DNA of 64,000 nt, taken from Symbiodinium microadriaticum. Lineage: Eukaryota; Sar; Dinophyceae; Suessiales; Symbiodiniaceae. Below the pieces are notes generated by a model. That model saw only the letters and a list, made by a program, of their open reading frames with translations. It did no database searches and was not told where the DNA came from. The stretch lies in the NCBI GenBank assembly GCA_001939145.1, contig LSRX01000055.1:1284785-1348784 (forward strand), read 5' to 3'. Made by a program: the position numbers and the translations under genes. Each line of letters begins with the position of its first letter. Within the stretch, counting starts at the first letter, position 1. This document shows positions 55,201 through 64,000 of this stretch, in pieces.

Positions 55201-55361
55201 CCCTAAACCCTACATGTCCAAGGCTCACCCCCTTTGACGCCAGCGTCCGAAAGACCGAAGACGACCCCACCAGCTCTCAGAGCCCTGTCCCTGGGAGCTC
55301 GGGACCCTGGGTCATGCTTACCGGCCCTTCTGCCAAAACCGACCCTCTTCATTGGGGCCCT
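52230..55361 (-). CDS. XK-related-like multi-pass membrane protein
   Basis: Minus-strand exons 55322-55361, 54731-54925, 54413-54670, 53324-53531, about 52860-53143 and about 52230-52661; the first five joins agree in phase. The N-terminal half (QAMTAYQALPSERQRPPVLL, then CPEELQVDLHGRVKLDTALK) is soluble and unrecognised. The C-terminal half is membranous: MFWVDLFVLTS, ALFYLDIALDLKQLW, AGLFGYFTVNLAGMALPPTF, MLVPAMLLSILTQTHMILLV, SAVSALVQTNFLVSALDGI, KLSVLVSCLSLGLGFA, SLVLARSLEVFSRILAYNVL and IAGLGAAALAFLAACLAF. The DLxLD-type segment, a charged loop, then an E-S-x-V-x-A-L-V-Q helix follow the layout of XK-related proteins, which scramble phospholipids in animals. The role here is unproven. 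Donors include GTAAGC, GTAGAA, GTATTG and GTGCCC, so this gene uses GT more than its neighbours. The 3' end beyond 52230 was not settled. Confidence 0.6.
53540..53705. mobile_element. MITE-like family G
   Basis: AAGGTGGGATGAAGGT and, inverted, ACCTTCATCCCACCCTT. The core has two direct copies of GTCGGTAGGACT...CCCTTAT. It starts 9 bp from the acceptor side of XK-like exon 53324-53531. Confidence 0.85.
53825..53970. repeat. TTTAGGG array
   Basis: TTTAGGG with regular ATTAGGG variants; directly adjacent to MITE A copy 7. Confidence 0.95.
53982..54089. mobile_element. MITE family A copy 7
   Basis: TACTGTTGATGATATAAACC and, inverted, GATTTATATCACCAACCGTA. Located in an intron of the XK-like gene. 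Confidence 0.9.
55080..55218. repeat. CCCTAAA array
   Basis: CCCTAAG and CCCTAAA units; intronic between the first two XK-like exons. Confidence 0.9.
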
Positions 55362-55510
55362 CTATAAGTTCGATAATTACTTCGGGTTTGATATTAAGAA
55401 TAAGAACGGAGACGCGACCTCGGAGCGCCCATGGCACGCAGAGGCCCGCAGGGTGCAGCAAGGGGGCAGCTAGCCTGGGAGCTTCGATAGAGCTGTGGAG
55501 TGCAGAGCTC

Positions 55511-55615
55511 TACGGTTGATGATATAAATCCTGCATTACCCATAATAAATAATATACCATAATTCCCATAGTTTAGGGTCCTCAAGGTAATGCAGGATTT
55601 ATATCATCAACCGTA
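55511..55615. mobile_element. MITE family A copy 8
   Basis: TACGGTTGATGATATAAATC and, inverted, GATTTATATCATCAACCGTA, a perfect terminal inverted repeat of at least 20 bp; CCATAATTCCCATAGTTTAG core. Confidence 0.95.
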
Positions 55616-55920
55616 TCACAGTGGGGACAGTGCTAGGGGAAACCACCCGAAAGTTCCGTTTCCGGCAGCCCAGGGAAGTTGTGGAGCTCCGATCGACAGG
55701 GATCGATCCCGGAGCATGAAGGCGCCTGTAAACCGCTGAGACGTCTGGGTGCCCGAACCATGAAAAAAGCGCAGATTCCGATGGCTTCAGCTTTCGATGA
55801 AGCGGAAAATTGGGAGGTTCAGGACATCAGAGAACTTTCAGGTTCAGGAGCCCGTACGGTTGCCGAAATGGGGAACTCAGGGATCCCACACCTTTAACCG
55901 CCTTCATCCTGCGACCTTCG

Positions 55921-56205
55921 ATGTCTCAGCCGTGCAGCACACCTGCTCAACCCGAAGAAGCTGCATCACCACAACCAGACACTGCAGCAACTTTTCTGAA
56001 GAACGCAACAGTCATAACCAGAATTCCGCCGGGACCGGAACTCATCCTGCATGGACGTCTGCATGATGAGTGGGCTCCAACCTCGGTTCGGGCAGCTAGC
56101 CGGGACTCGAATCGACTGCAGGGCTCTCTAATCCAAGGAGGCCCAAGGACTTTCTGGCCGGATGGAGCTTCAAAAGAGATCGGATGGGAGCAGATTAGGT
56201 TGAAG
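55921..56205 (+). CDS. Plus-strand exon candidate, unknown protein
   Basis: From an ATG at 55921 the frame gives MSQPCSTPAQPEEAASPQP, then TVITRIPPGPELILHGRLHD and RTFWPDGASKEIGWEQIRLK, reaching an AAG|GTCATG donor; the frame stays open to 56287. Composition looks coding. No domain is recognised. If real, it is transcribed away from the XK-like gene. Confidence 0.35.
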
Positions 56206-56289
56206 GTCATGTGGAGCTTCCAGCTTTTGGAGATTGGCCCCTTCCAGCACCCAGCAAGAATCCAACTCTCAATCTCCTCCGAATCTTAA

Positions 56290-58195
56290 AGTCCTCAACA
56301 TCGAGAAGCCCCTCAACTAAAAGGACCCCAGAGCTAGATCAAGTTTTGGGGTGCTTGGACGTCTCGAGTGTGGAAGTCTACGAGTCGAGTCTGTGTGGGC
56401 TTACATCAAGCGGGGCTTCGCATGGAGGGATGCAGGTTTAGACCACTCGACTCCGGGCTTCTTCCGCTAAACCGTAACTAAACACCAAACCCTAAACCCT
56501 TAAACCCCTCAACCATAAAGTGAACCTCCGGATTCGGGGCCCATGCCGCGCATTAGAAGTTGGGGCAAAGAGTGCGAAACCTCCGAGGAGGGGCTCTGCT
56601 CGGCTCTCTTCGGAAGTGATGCAAATACAAACATCTACCGAGCCTATGAACTTTGACTCTAACTCTCCAGATCCTTTGCCTGTTTTTGTTTAGCCTCCCG
56701 GGTGGCCCTTGTGATGAGACAGCTCACGATGTTCACAGGTTCACTGAAGCTACAGTGCTGATGCCTGGGGCCATACAGTGAGCGCTGCCTTTTTTTGACA
56801 GACACATACGCACTTCGCTGTCAAACCACAAAAACTTCATCAGCCTAACCAAAACGCTGCGGGCGGGCCTGGGCGCAGCCACCTCCATGTGCTACGGGCT
56901 TCAAGGGGATGTCGGGGCTTCGGGATGTATTGGTGTCAGAGAAGCATGGGAAGTGAAGCATTGGCGGCAGGGGTGATAGCAGGCGCACTTGACAGCTCGG
57001 GAGCTTGTGTCAAAAGACGTTGCCTCTGGTCGAACGCAGAATCTCGGGCCTGTAGTGCGTTGTTTTCTGTATGGTCTCTATAAAGAGTAGTACACTTCGG
57101 ATTGTCGAAGGGCTCACCAGACATCTTGCGAGCTCGCCTGGATAGGTCACGTTTGCCGCTGCTGAATGAATAGCGCTGAACCAGGGATTCAGGGTCTGTG
57201 CAGTGTTTTGTGGTCTTTGGGGGCGTATTTCCGTCAGCATGTAAGAGCGCCTCGTCAGGGCAAGTGTAGGATTTAGCATTTCGTTACCGGAGGAGCCCTT
57301 TCCCTTCCAAGCCACCTGATGCCGCGAAGCTCAACCACAAACCCCCTCTGGCTCTTGCTGCCGGGGCAGCGGGAGAGTGCATCCCTTCAGCGGTCCCTTT
57401 CGCATCCCTTCTAGTAACTAGCAGTAGTTGTGTTCCTTCGGGGGGCCTGGAAGGAAGGCCTCTCCTCTCAGAACCTTATAACTCGAGACCTGAACGTTGG
57501 CGGGATTTTGGTGTCTGAAGGGTTTCAGGAATTTTGGAACCTAGGACTTGTGATTGGGAGCTCGCATCTCGGATCTAGGCTTTGGAGCTGGATTGGTGCC
57601 ATGGTCCCCAAGATCTTCAGATCCAGATTCTTGCAGCGATGTCCAAGACTGTGGTGATGAAGGAACGTGACGCCTCAGGTTCTGAATCTGGCAAGAGGCT
57701 TTCACTCAGGAATCCCTTAGACTCTCGCGGTGGCAGAAGCTCGGAAATGTGGAATCCAAACTGCTATTGAAGCTGCAATGCACAGAAGGCATCACGTCAG
57801 CTGCCATAATCCACCACAGACGAACAGAGAGTACTGACGCGACAGCTCAGGCAGCCCTTAGATTCAGAATAGTCTCCCAGCATTCATGCCTCCGGGCAGG
57901 TGTCAGCTGCCATATGTTCGTTGAGACCCGTTGATGGTTCGTTACTTGAAGCTGCCCAAGGCTTACCGCCGCAGTGCTTCGGCACACGGTCGTCGTGCGC
58001 AGATCCGAAAGTGGATTTGTCCGCAGTTCGCCTTAAGCGAGCTCCGGAGGTGAGAAACGGCTAGTAAACGCTGAAAAACTCCGGCAGCCGTCCGCCGGTA
58101 GCAGCCGGCAGTGAGAATTCAGCTGCACGACCCCCCAACACCCTGTCTTAACAAGCCTTTGAACCTGTAAGCTGGACCCTAAACCCTGACCGCGT
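56290..58195. other. Unassigned spacer
   Basis: Little repeat content and no firm gene. A plus-strand frame near 57640-57768 (MSKTVVMKERDASGSESG, stop TGA) and a minus-strand 101-codon frame near 57010-57315 are open but unsupported. A lone family E end (AAGCCTTTGAACCTGTAAG) lies at 58148-58166, about 40 bp past the stop of the next gene. Confidence 0.4.
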
Positions 58196-58206
58196 CACTG
58201 GGAGCG

Positions 58207-61200
58207 TCAGTGCCAGGACGACAAAGGCAGATTTTCGGAGTGGCTCTTATTGTCATGCTCAGCCGAGATGTGAATGACATGGAAGCCACCCTGTTGTTCG
58301 GCCTCCCGTATAACCGTGAAAGTGGAGTAGGGCGGGAAGAGGTACTCCCTTTCATTCTTGACAGCGGTGAGATCTTCCAAATAATTCACATGTATGCAGC
58401 CTTGGTACTTGTCCCAGTGCACGTAGAAGAGCGTTGGCACTTCGGATTCCTTCGCACCGCTTGCAAATTCCTTCGCCTTATTCTTGTCATCGGAGGTTGC
58501 CAGGAACATGTTGGCTCGATACTGCCGCTTTGCCTGGAAGAACTTCAGACTGTCACGGGGCATTCTTGAACCTCGATAGGTCCTGTGATTCTTAGGGGCC
58601 TTCACAAGCGCTTCCTGAACTAGCTGCCGATTGATAGTGCGCACCAAGGGCAGAACTTCCTTCACCTTGTCCCGGTGGTCTGCACGGATGGTCTGATTGA
58701 TGTAGCTGCAAACTTCCCTGCCCGCCAGGGGTGTATGCAGCGTCCAAAGGTAGACGGCGAGCTTACTCATATCTTTAACGGTTTGAGTCTTGGACATAAT
58801 CATGTCCCGAAAGTGCTTGATCTCGTTTGCACTGATCTTCTCCTGTTTGCCAATCATGTCCAAAAAATTCAAAAATATTTGCGCAAATTCCCATTTGTCT
58901 TTGGCCACCTTGGCCTCGCTGTACTTCTTCTTGTAGTTGGTGTCGGCAAAGGTCTTAAACTTTGGCATCTCCACAACTATACTTGGGTCGTTGTGCCAGC
59001 CCTTGCCATCAGGAGAGTACTGCCACTCCCCGGCCTGCATCTCGTATGGGTAGAGCATCGCGTCTGTCCGACTGTGTCTGATGTAGCCCATCTCACATTC
59101 GAAGTTCTTGCCGAATTCTTCTTTGTCGCCTACCGTCCACCGGCCAGCCTTAGTGAGGTAAAGCCATCGCTCAGCCCCGCACTTCTTCCAGATGTACTGG
59201 CCGTGGGCCTTCTTATCAAGATCCGTTTCGTAGATTCCGTCACACTCTTTTTGGAAATTTGGCGATGTGACTTGAAGCAACTTTGGTGGCTGCTGCTGCT
59301 TTGGCTTTGTCGGAGATGCCAGCACTGGCTTCACCTCCTTGATGCCCATCTTCGGCATCACTTCCTCGTGGCCCGTCTTCAGCTTCTTCCAAGGGGGTAC
59401 TGGAACCAGCAGCGGCTCGGGCTTTGTCGGTGACTCCTCTTCGTGGCCCGTTTTCGGCTTCTTCGGCGGGGGGAGGGGGGAGGGGAGGGGTGGCCAGGGG
59501 GGGATGGCGATGAGTGGGGGTGGGGGGGATTCAGGCGGGGGAAAAGGAGGTGGTGGGGGTGGAGGGGGGCTGGGCGAATGGCCTGACGATGATGCCGACG
59601 GCGTGGTAAGGGGAAAATGCTGGGCCGTCATTGCCGGCTCCTCAGGCTGAAGGTCTTTCAAACTCTCCTCGATGGCTTTCTGCACCTCCTCGTCGAACTT
59701 GGCCGTCTTCTGCTTCTTCTTTGGCGGTGGTGCCGGCTCCTCAGGCTTGAGGACTTTCAGACTCACCTTGATAGCTTTCAGCACCTCCTCATCGTTTGCG
59801 AAGGTGTTCCTCGCGATCTCCAAAGCATGTGCAGCAGCAGCTGCATCTGGATCTCGCAGTTGTACTTTGTTGCTGCACCCGGACACGTGCTGGAAACTCA
59901 AAGCAAAATGCTTCGGCATGTTCTTTTCAAAACGGCTCATGGCCATCGCCACTTCCTCGAAAGCACCTGCTACAAGGGCTTGCTCACGACGGCGGCCGCC
60001 CACCAGGCCGCACACCACGTGGCCCATCAGGCTGCCCAGAATGCCACCATCCTGATCGCCCTCGCAGATGCAATGAAGGACTCTGCAGTAGTTACTCAGC
60101 ACCTGCTTATGTTCCCCGTGTTGTCGCATGGAAGCTGCGATCAGTTTCAATGCACCGGCGCCAGCAGCCTCGTCCTTCCTTTTCGAGGCCTGGCTGTCAA
60201 CTCCATCGACAAGGACTCCCAAAGCCCAGCTAGCCCGTCTCTGTACCTCCTCACAGTGAAGGTGCCGCTTTCCCGCATCCACAACTGCCCGCACAGCTCC
60301 CAAAGCCGCGGCTCGCTGCCTTCTTACCGAGTCTTTGCCTTCACACAAGATCGCAAGAGCCATGGAGCCGTGGATCTGCACCTGGGATTTGTCAGGAAAG
60401 AAGATCATCGCCCTAATAACGACATCCAAGGCCGACTCCTGCACGGCCATGTCCTTCCGTTTCAGTGCTGCGGCATCATCTCCCAAACAGACATGTGCCA
60501 GAGCGGAACAGCCCAACCATTGCAGGTCGCTGCGTTCGTATCGCTCGAACACAATCGGCTGAAGCCAGTGCAGAAAGCGCTCGTTAAAGGCAGCTCTCAA
60601 CCCATCCAGGCTCAAGGCATCAGTGCCCAAGTGGGCTGTCATTGACCTCGTTATTGTCTGAATAACCTTGGCATCTGTAGCTTGCTTTCGCCTCTCCCCG
60701 GCATTAGGATCGCTGCCTCTGCAGACTTCAGCCAGCAGCTTGATGCCATCTCTCTGCAAGATTTGATTCTCCTTGTGTAGCTCCATTGCTCGGATTGTGG
60801 TCTTCAACACATCTGCACCGACGGCCGCTTGCTTCCTGCCAGGAGCCTCCATGTCGGCACCAGCGCAGTGATCGGCGATAGTGCAAATGCCATGCCACTG
60901 AATCTCTGCGCAGCGGTGGTCGCTCATGATCTGTAGCAAGACACCGAAGGCCGACTTACTTGCAGCCGAAGTCCTGCGGGAAGAAGCTGCGCTACCGGTG
61001 CCACAGCAAATGCTCCGAAGGGCATAGCAGGCCCAGCGCTGAAGCTCCTCATCCTCCGAGAGCCGCATCGCCGACAGAACGGTGTCCAGAGCTCCGACAT
61101 CGACAGCCTGCTGCTTTCGACGCTCGGCTGAAGCATCATTGCCCTCGCAAATCTTTGCAACAGCCTGGCAGCTGAACTTGTATGCCTCTCGGCTCGGGTG

Positions 61201-61482
61201 CCGCGCAACCGCACGTCTGATACATTCCAGCGCCTCGCCTCTTGCCAAGGCTTCTGCTGTGTCGTCCTGGCGAACCATACTGACGATTCTGTCCAAGCAT
61301 GTCTTTCCTATGGAGATGAACTCGTCTGCTGCTCTTGTACTGCGGGAAGTATGTGGTTGGTGGTCCTGACGAAACAGCAATGCAATGCTTCGGCAATACC
61401 ACGCCACTTCAGCAGTACTCGATGACGAACGTAGCCGGGCCAGGATCTCTTCCGGGCTGACCGAGCCTTGCGCTGCGCCCAT
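58207..61482 (-). CDS. ARM-repeat, UIM-like, ADP-ribosyltransferase fusion protein
   Basis: One uninterrupted frame of 1091 codons from ATG at 61482 to TGA. Residues about 60-530 hold roughly nine armadillo-like helical repeats, each with a GND/KRKQA-type turn and an LQRWACYAL-type helix, a protein-binding scaffold. Residues 563-577 and 597-611 (DEEVQKAIEESLKD) match the ubiquitin-interacting motif, the first less well. Residues 638-669 are nearly all proline, with KKPK/KKLK-TGHEE repeats that may be nuclear signals. Residues 745-840 form a W/G-rich domain (ERWLYL, GRWTVGD, GWHNDPSIVV) that recalls WWE-type modules. Residues about 865-1065 are an arginine-type mono-ADP-ribosyltransferase fold: R970 in TYRGS, S997 in FLATS, and E1044-x-E1046 followed by FPP. 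These R-S-ExE residues are the expected NAD-binding and catalytic set, so activity is plausible. The enzyme would transfer ADP-ribose from NAD to a protein target. The lack of introns may mean origin as a retrogene. No spliced-leader relic is seen upstream. Confidence 0.85.
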   Translation of the reverse strand: MGAAQGSVSPEEILARLRSSSSTAEVAWYCRSIALLFRQDHQPHTSRSTRAADEFISIGKTCLDRIVSMVRQDDTAEALARGEALECIRRAVARHPSREAYKFSCQAVAKICEGNDASAERRKQQAVDVGALDTVLSAMRLSEDEELQRWACYALRSICCGTGSAASSRRTSAASKSAFGVLLQIMSDHRCAEIQWHGICTIADHCAGADMEAPGRKQAAVGADVLKTTIRAMELHKENQILQRDGIKLLAEVCRGSDPNAGERRKQATDAKVIQTITRSMTAHLGTDALSLDGLRAAFNERFLHWLQPIVFERYERSDLQWLGCSALAHVCLGDDAAALKRKDMAVQESALDVVIRAMIFFPDKSQVQIHGSMALAILCEGKDSVRRQRAAALGAVRAVVDAGKRHLHCEEVQRRASWALGVLVDGVDSQASKRKDEAAGAGALKLIAASMRQHGEHKQVLSNYCRVLHCICEGDQDGGILGSLMGHVVCGLVGGRRREQALVAGAFEEVAMAMSRFEKNMPKHFALSFQHVSGCSNKVQLRDPDAAAAAHALEIARNTFANDEEVLKAIKVSLKVLKPEEPAPPPKKKQKTAKFDEEVQKAIEESLKDLQPEEPAMTAQHFPLTTPSASSSGHSPSPPPPPPPPFPPPESPPPPLIAIPPWPPLPSPLPPPKKPKTGHEEESPTKPEPLLVPVPPWKKLKTGHEEVMPKMGIKEVKPVLASPTKPKQQQPPKLLQVTSPNFQKECDGIYETDLDKKAHGQYIWKKCGAERWLYLTKAGRWTVGDKEEFGKNFECEMGYIRHSRTDAMLYPYEMQAGEWQYSPDGKGWHNDPSIVVEMPKFKTFADTNYKKKYSEAKVAKDKWEFAQIFLNFLDMIGKQEKISANEIKHFRDMIMSKTQTVKDMSKLAVYLWTLHTPLAGREVCSYINQTIRADHRDKVKEVLPLVRTINRQLVQEALVKAPKNHRTYRGSRMPRDSLKFFQAKRQYRANMFLATSDDKNKAKEFASGAKESEVPTLFYVHWDKYQGCIHVNYLEDLTAVKNEREYLFPPYSTFTVIREAEQQGGFHVIHISAEHDNKSHSENLPLSSWH

Positions 61483-61499
61483 TGGTCGCACGTGTTTGC

Positions 61500-62440
61500 C
61501 CTTCTTCTGAAGGTATTAAGGATGACCGCCTCTGGCTTAGTTCGTTAGAGGTTTCGGCCTTATATGGGTTGGCACACAGAGGGCCTCTAACTCGAGAACT
61601 GTTGACGGAACCTTTTGTGCACTGCTGCAGCTTGCATTATCATTAGCCAATCATGCGAAAAGAGCTTCAATGGCCTTGACCGGTGCACCAAGTACAGGAT
61701 TCTGGCGATTCTGCCATTCCCCACTCTCCGCCACGCCTAAGGCACCAAGGGCTGTTAGGAAACCGTCACAAGCCTTCAAAGGAAGAAGGAGCCCTGACAG
61801 TATCATGCACGGGAGAGTGGCACACCTCGCCGGGCTGCGGTAAGTCGCTGGCCTTGGCGAACCCTGTGCGCAATGCACGAACACAAACAGACCTCACTGA
61901 CTGCTGCATCGATGTACAACTGCACTGCAGCGCTTTCAGTCCGTGTGCTGACCCTCCATCCACCAGGAGCTTGGGTGGAGGGGACGAGAGTCGAAGCGTC
62001 GAGCACCGCCCTGCCAGTAGCTTACAGCGGCCGACGAAGAAATGACCCCGCCCTGACCGGCAGCCCTACCTAAAACGGAGGGCGTGTGCATCGTTTACAC
62101 AACCCAAGAGGGCCTTGGAAACCTTTACATGTATCAACAGCTAGGTATGCCCCCAAAGCACTGGAAGACCCAAAAGCTAAAAATTATTCCCAAAGCAAAC
62201 TGAATCCAGCTCCCACATCTACCGAGGCTTCCGCACTCGCCCGGATGTATCTCAGAGCCGTGTGGATCGCGCCTTGCCAGGGCGGAGTGGCGACAAATAT
62301 TTTCGCATGCAGCCCAACTTGTCGAGCCACCTCCGAAGCGGAAAGCAACCGGGCTGTCGACGTGGCAAAACCTCAAATCCTATAAAAACGAAAACCCTAA
62401 ATTCTAAATCCTGGTCCCCAAAGCCTAAGCCTATCACCCT
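61500..62440. other. Upstream region, no gene assigned
   Basis: Unique sequence with overlapping short frames on both strands and none with clear coding character. The ATG of the ADP-ribosyltransferase gene is preceded by several AG dinucleotides (such as CTTCAG at about 61510-61515) that could serve as spliced-leader acceptors. Confidence 0.4.
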
Positions 62441-63760
62441 GACCACGACATCCGGAACGCCTTGAGAACCAGGCTTCTTCCGTCAGCTCGCAGAGCCTGG
62501 CGCGTTCGAGATCGCGTTTGTGGAAATTGGCCGGGGCGTCCTGCGCCGGGTTTCTGGGGTGTCGGAGGGCTTCGGTGCTCCGATTTTGGATGGAGCTCGG
62601 AGCTTCGGGTTTTGTGGCGCCAGACCAGCGCAGGCAGGACTTCACCCTGAAAAAGGACCTCCTGCTACATTCTTGCAAGCCCTGCGGCCGGGAGCACCGA
62701 GGCCGAGAGCCTCTGACAACGAAGTCCCCAAAGTCTACGTCTCTTTAAAGGTTCGGAGGTGCGCGAGGTTGTGGGTCCGGAGGGGGGAGAGCAAAACAGG
62801 GATACAGCGATCCAGGTACTCGCGGCTTCGGAACTCCCTTGCAATCTTAATCTCGGGTGCCTTTAAGCTTGGAAGAACGCGCGCGCGTGCCTTGCTGCGG
62901 CTAGGGCGCTGCTTTTTTTAACTTGACTTCTATAGACTCTGAAACCTGCTTCCCCTAACCTCAACTCCACCCCAGACCCAAGGTCCCAAAGCTCTATCAA
63001 AGACCACCAGAACACTTTAAACCAGAAAAAAAAACCTGTTCAGTTTAAGAAGGCCCGTTCAGGCCCCGCTTTTTGTCTCAAAAGGCCCACAGAAGGCTCC
63101 CCACCTTCGCCGGCCTTCCGGTCAACGATCGCCTGCGGCCCTCGCGCAGATCGGGACGCGAAAGGGAGGGACGTCCGACGCTTTGGGGTTTTGGGGGGGC
63201 GGAATATTTCTTGGTGGGTTTCAGGGGGCTCCCTTTGAGGTTTTGCTTTCCGGGCCACGCCTGTGAAGGGTTTGGGGCTTCGGGGGCTCCAGCTTTGGGG
63301 GTTTCTTCGTTTTTGGGGCCTCGGCTCCCGTTCGCGCGCGGCTGCTAGGACGACGGGTTTTGAAGTTGAGGGCTTCCTCGAAAAGGTATATGGGAGTTTG
63401 GGCTTCGGGTGCTGGGCTTTTTTTTTGTCACCCCTTTTCCTCCTGCCCTGTTCGGTTAGTCGGAATTCCTTACAGGCTGAGGCTGCTAGCCAGGGCACCT
63501 GGGCTTTGGGGTTCAGGGCTCAGGGGATGAGGATGAGGGCTCAAGGCAAAAAACGTAACTAGGCTTCAGCGTCTGTACACCCCATGGGCATCCCTAAACC
63601 CCGCGAAGGTCGTGAGGATGGGAGGTCCAAAATAGCACGAAGCATACGAACCGTATCTAATCCGAAGCCTGTCAAGACGACTGAAGCCCTTAAACGCCGA
63701 ATCCCTTAAACTCGAAACCTCTGCAAACTCCTAACACAACCCCCCCCCCCTTATAAGGCC
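62440..63760. other. GC-rich unassigned region
   Basis: Minus-strand text near 62460-62525 (ARLCELTEEAWFS) and plus-strand frames to 152 codons are open, but no splice-consistent gene model was found. GGGTTTGGGGCTTCGGGG words are frequent between 63180 and 63330. Confidence 0.4.
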
Positions 63761-63832
63761 GAGTGCAACGAAAGCGAGAGGGGCGAACCGAACCCCAAAG
63801 ACCAGGCCACCCAAAGCCGGAGGATCCGGGTT

Positions 63833-63960
63833 CCGGTTCCCTGTTGGGGAGCTATATGAAAGAGGCTCACATTTTTTTAATCTTTATTGGGTTTTATTAT
63901 AACCAAAAACCCCAATTTGGCTTTTAAGGTTTGTAGGATTTATACTGGGTTCTGGAGTAC
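63833..63960. mobile_element. MITE-like family H copy 2
   Basis: GGTTCCCTGTTGGGGAGCTA, a TTTTTTTAATCTTTATTGGG core, GTTTTATTATAACCAAAAAC and CCCCAATTTGG parallel the element at 12695-12810. The right end is unclear because the window ends nearby. Confidence 0.45.
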
Positions 63961-64000
63961 CATACTTGAATACTTTTTTCTTGGACCTGTTCCTTAAAGG

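Noticed and set aside
59339..60645. Plus-strand frames of 103-342 codons opposite the ADP-ribosyltransferase gene
   Set aside because: Shadows of the 1091-codon minus-strand gene; they show no domain.
1..64000. CRISPR arrays, tRNA or rRNA genes, bacterial promoters and ribosome binding sites
   Set aside because: None was recognised on either strand. The direct repeats present are telomere-like, microsatellite or MITE-derived, without regularly spaced unique spacers.

Overview
This window looks like nuclear DNA of a dinoflagellate, most likely a member of the Symbiodiniaceae. The evidence is plant/alveolate-type telomere-like repeats (TTTAGGG/CCCTAAA) scattered throughout, tiny exons in repeat-filled introns, 5' splice sites that are mostly GC or GA instead of GT, AG|G acceptors, and proteins of a dinoflagellate flavour. 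No tRNA, rRNA, operon or other bacterial feature was seen. All exon boundaries here were read by eye, from coding potential, splice dinucleotides and matching codon phase. There is no transcript support.

Layout, left to right; almost every gene is on the minus strand. 1-1.5 kb: purine-rich sequence, a GA microsatellite and a degenerate CCCTAAA array. 1.9-5.9 kb: pieces of a voltage-gated cation channel (S1 to S3), with weaker upstream exons out to about 10.3 kb and isolated exon candidates at 11-14 kb. 16.25-20.2 kb: a six-exon FkbM-like methyltransferase gene in which every codon phase agrees. 21.3-23.5 kb: a large fold-back made of degenerate repeats. 24.3-29.1 kb: several exon candidates and an intronless SUKH (SMI1/KNR4)-like ORF. 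30.7-36 kb: scattered exon candidates, some on the plus strand. 36.8-38.5 kb: the 3' end of a membrane-anchored protein gene with an acidic tail. 43.3-51.2 kb: a leucine-rich-repeat-like gene built from alternating exon types A and B. 52.2-55.4 kb: an XK-related-like membrane protein gene. 58.2-61.5 kb: a long intronless gene combining armadillo-like repeats, ubiquitin-interacting-motif-like segments and an ADP-ribosyltransferase domain.

The non-coding part consists of telomere-like arrays, microsatellites and at least eight families of short terminal-inverted-repeat elements (MITE-like, about 60-200 bp, called A to H here). The most interesting point is where these elements sit. One complete intron of the LRR gene (50649-50806) is a single family C element plus a few flanking bases. 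Copies of families A, B and C lie 4-21 bp from splice sites of at least six other exons. This is what introners (intron-generating transposable elements) would look like. A second striking point is that the LRR gene's A exons nearly always end at GC donors and its B exons at GA donors, as if exon pairs and their non-canonical splice sites were duplicated together.

The sequence has two N gaps (32602-32620, 49433-49741) and single Ns at 25397, 26890, 29108 and 48085.
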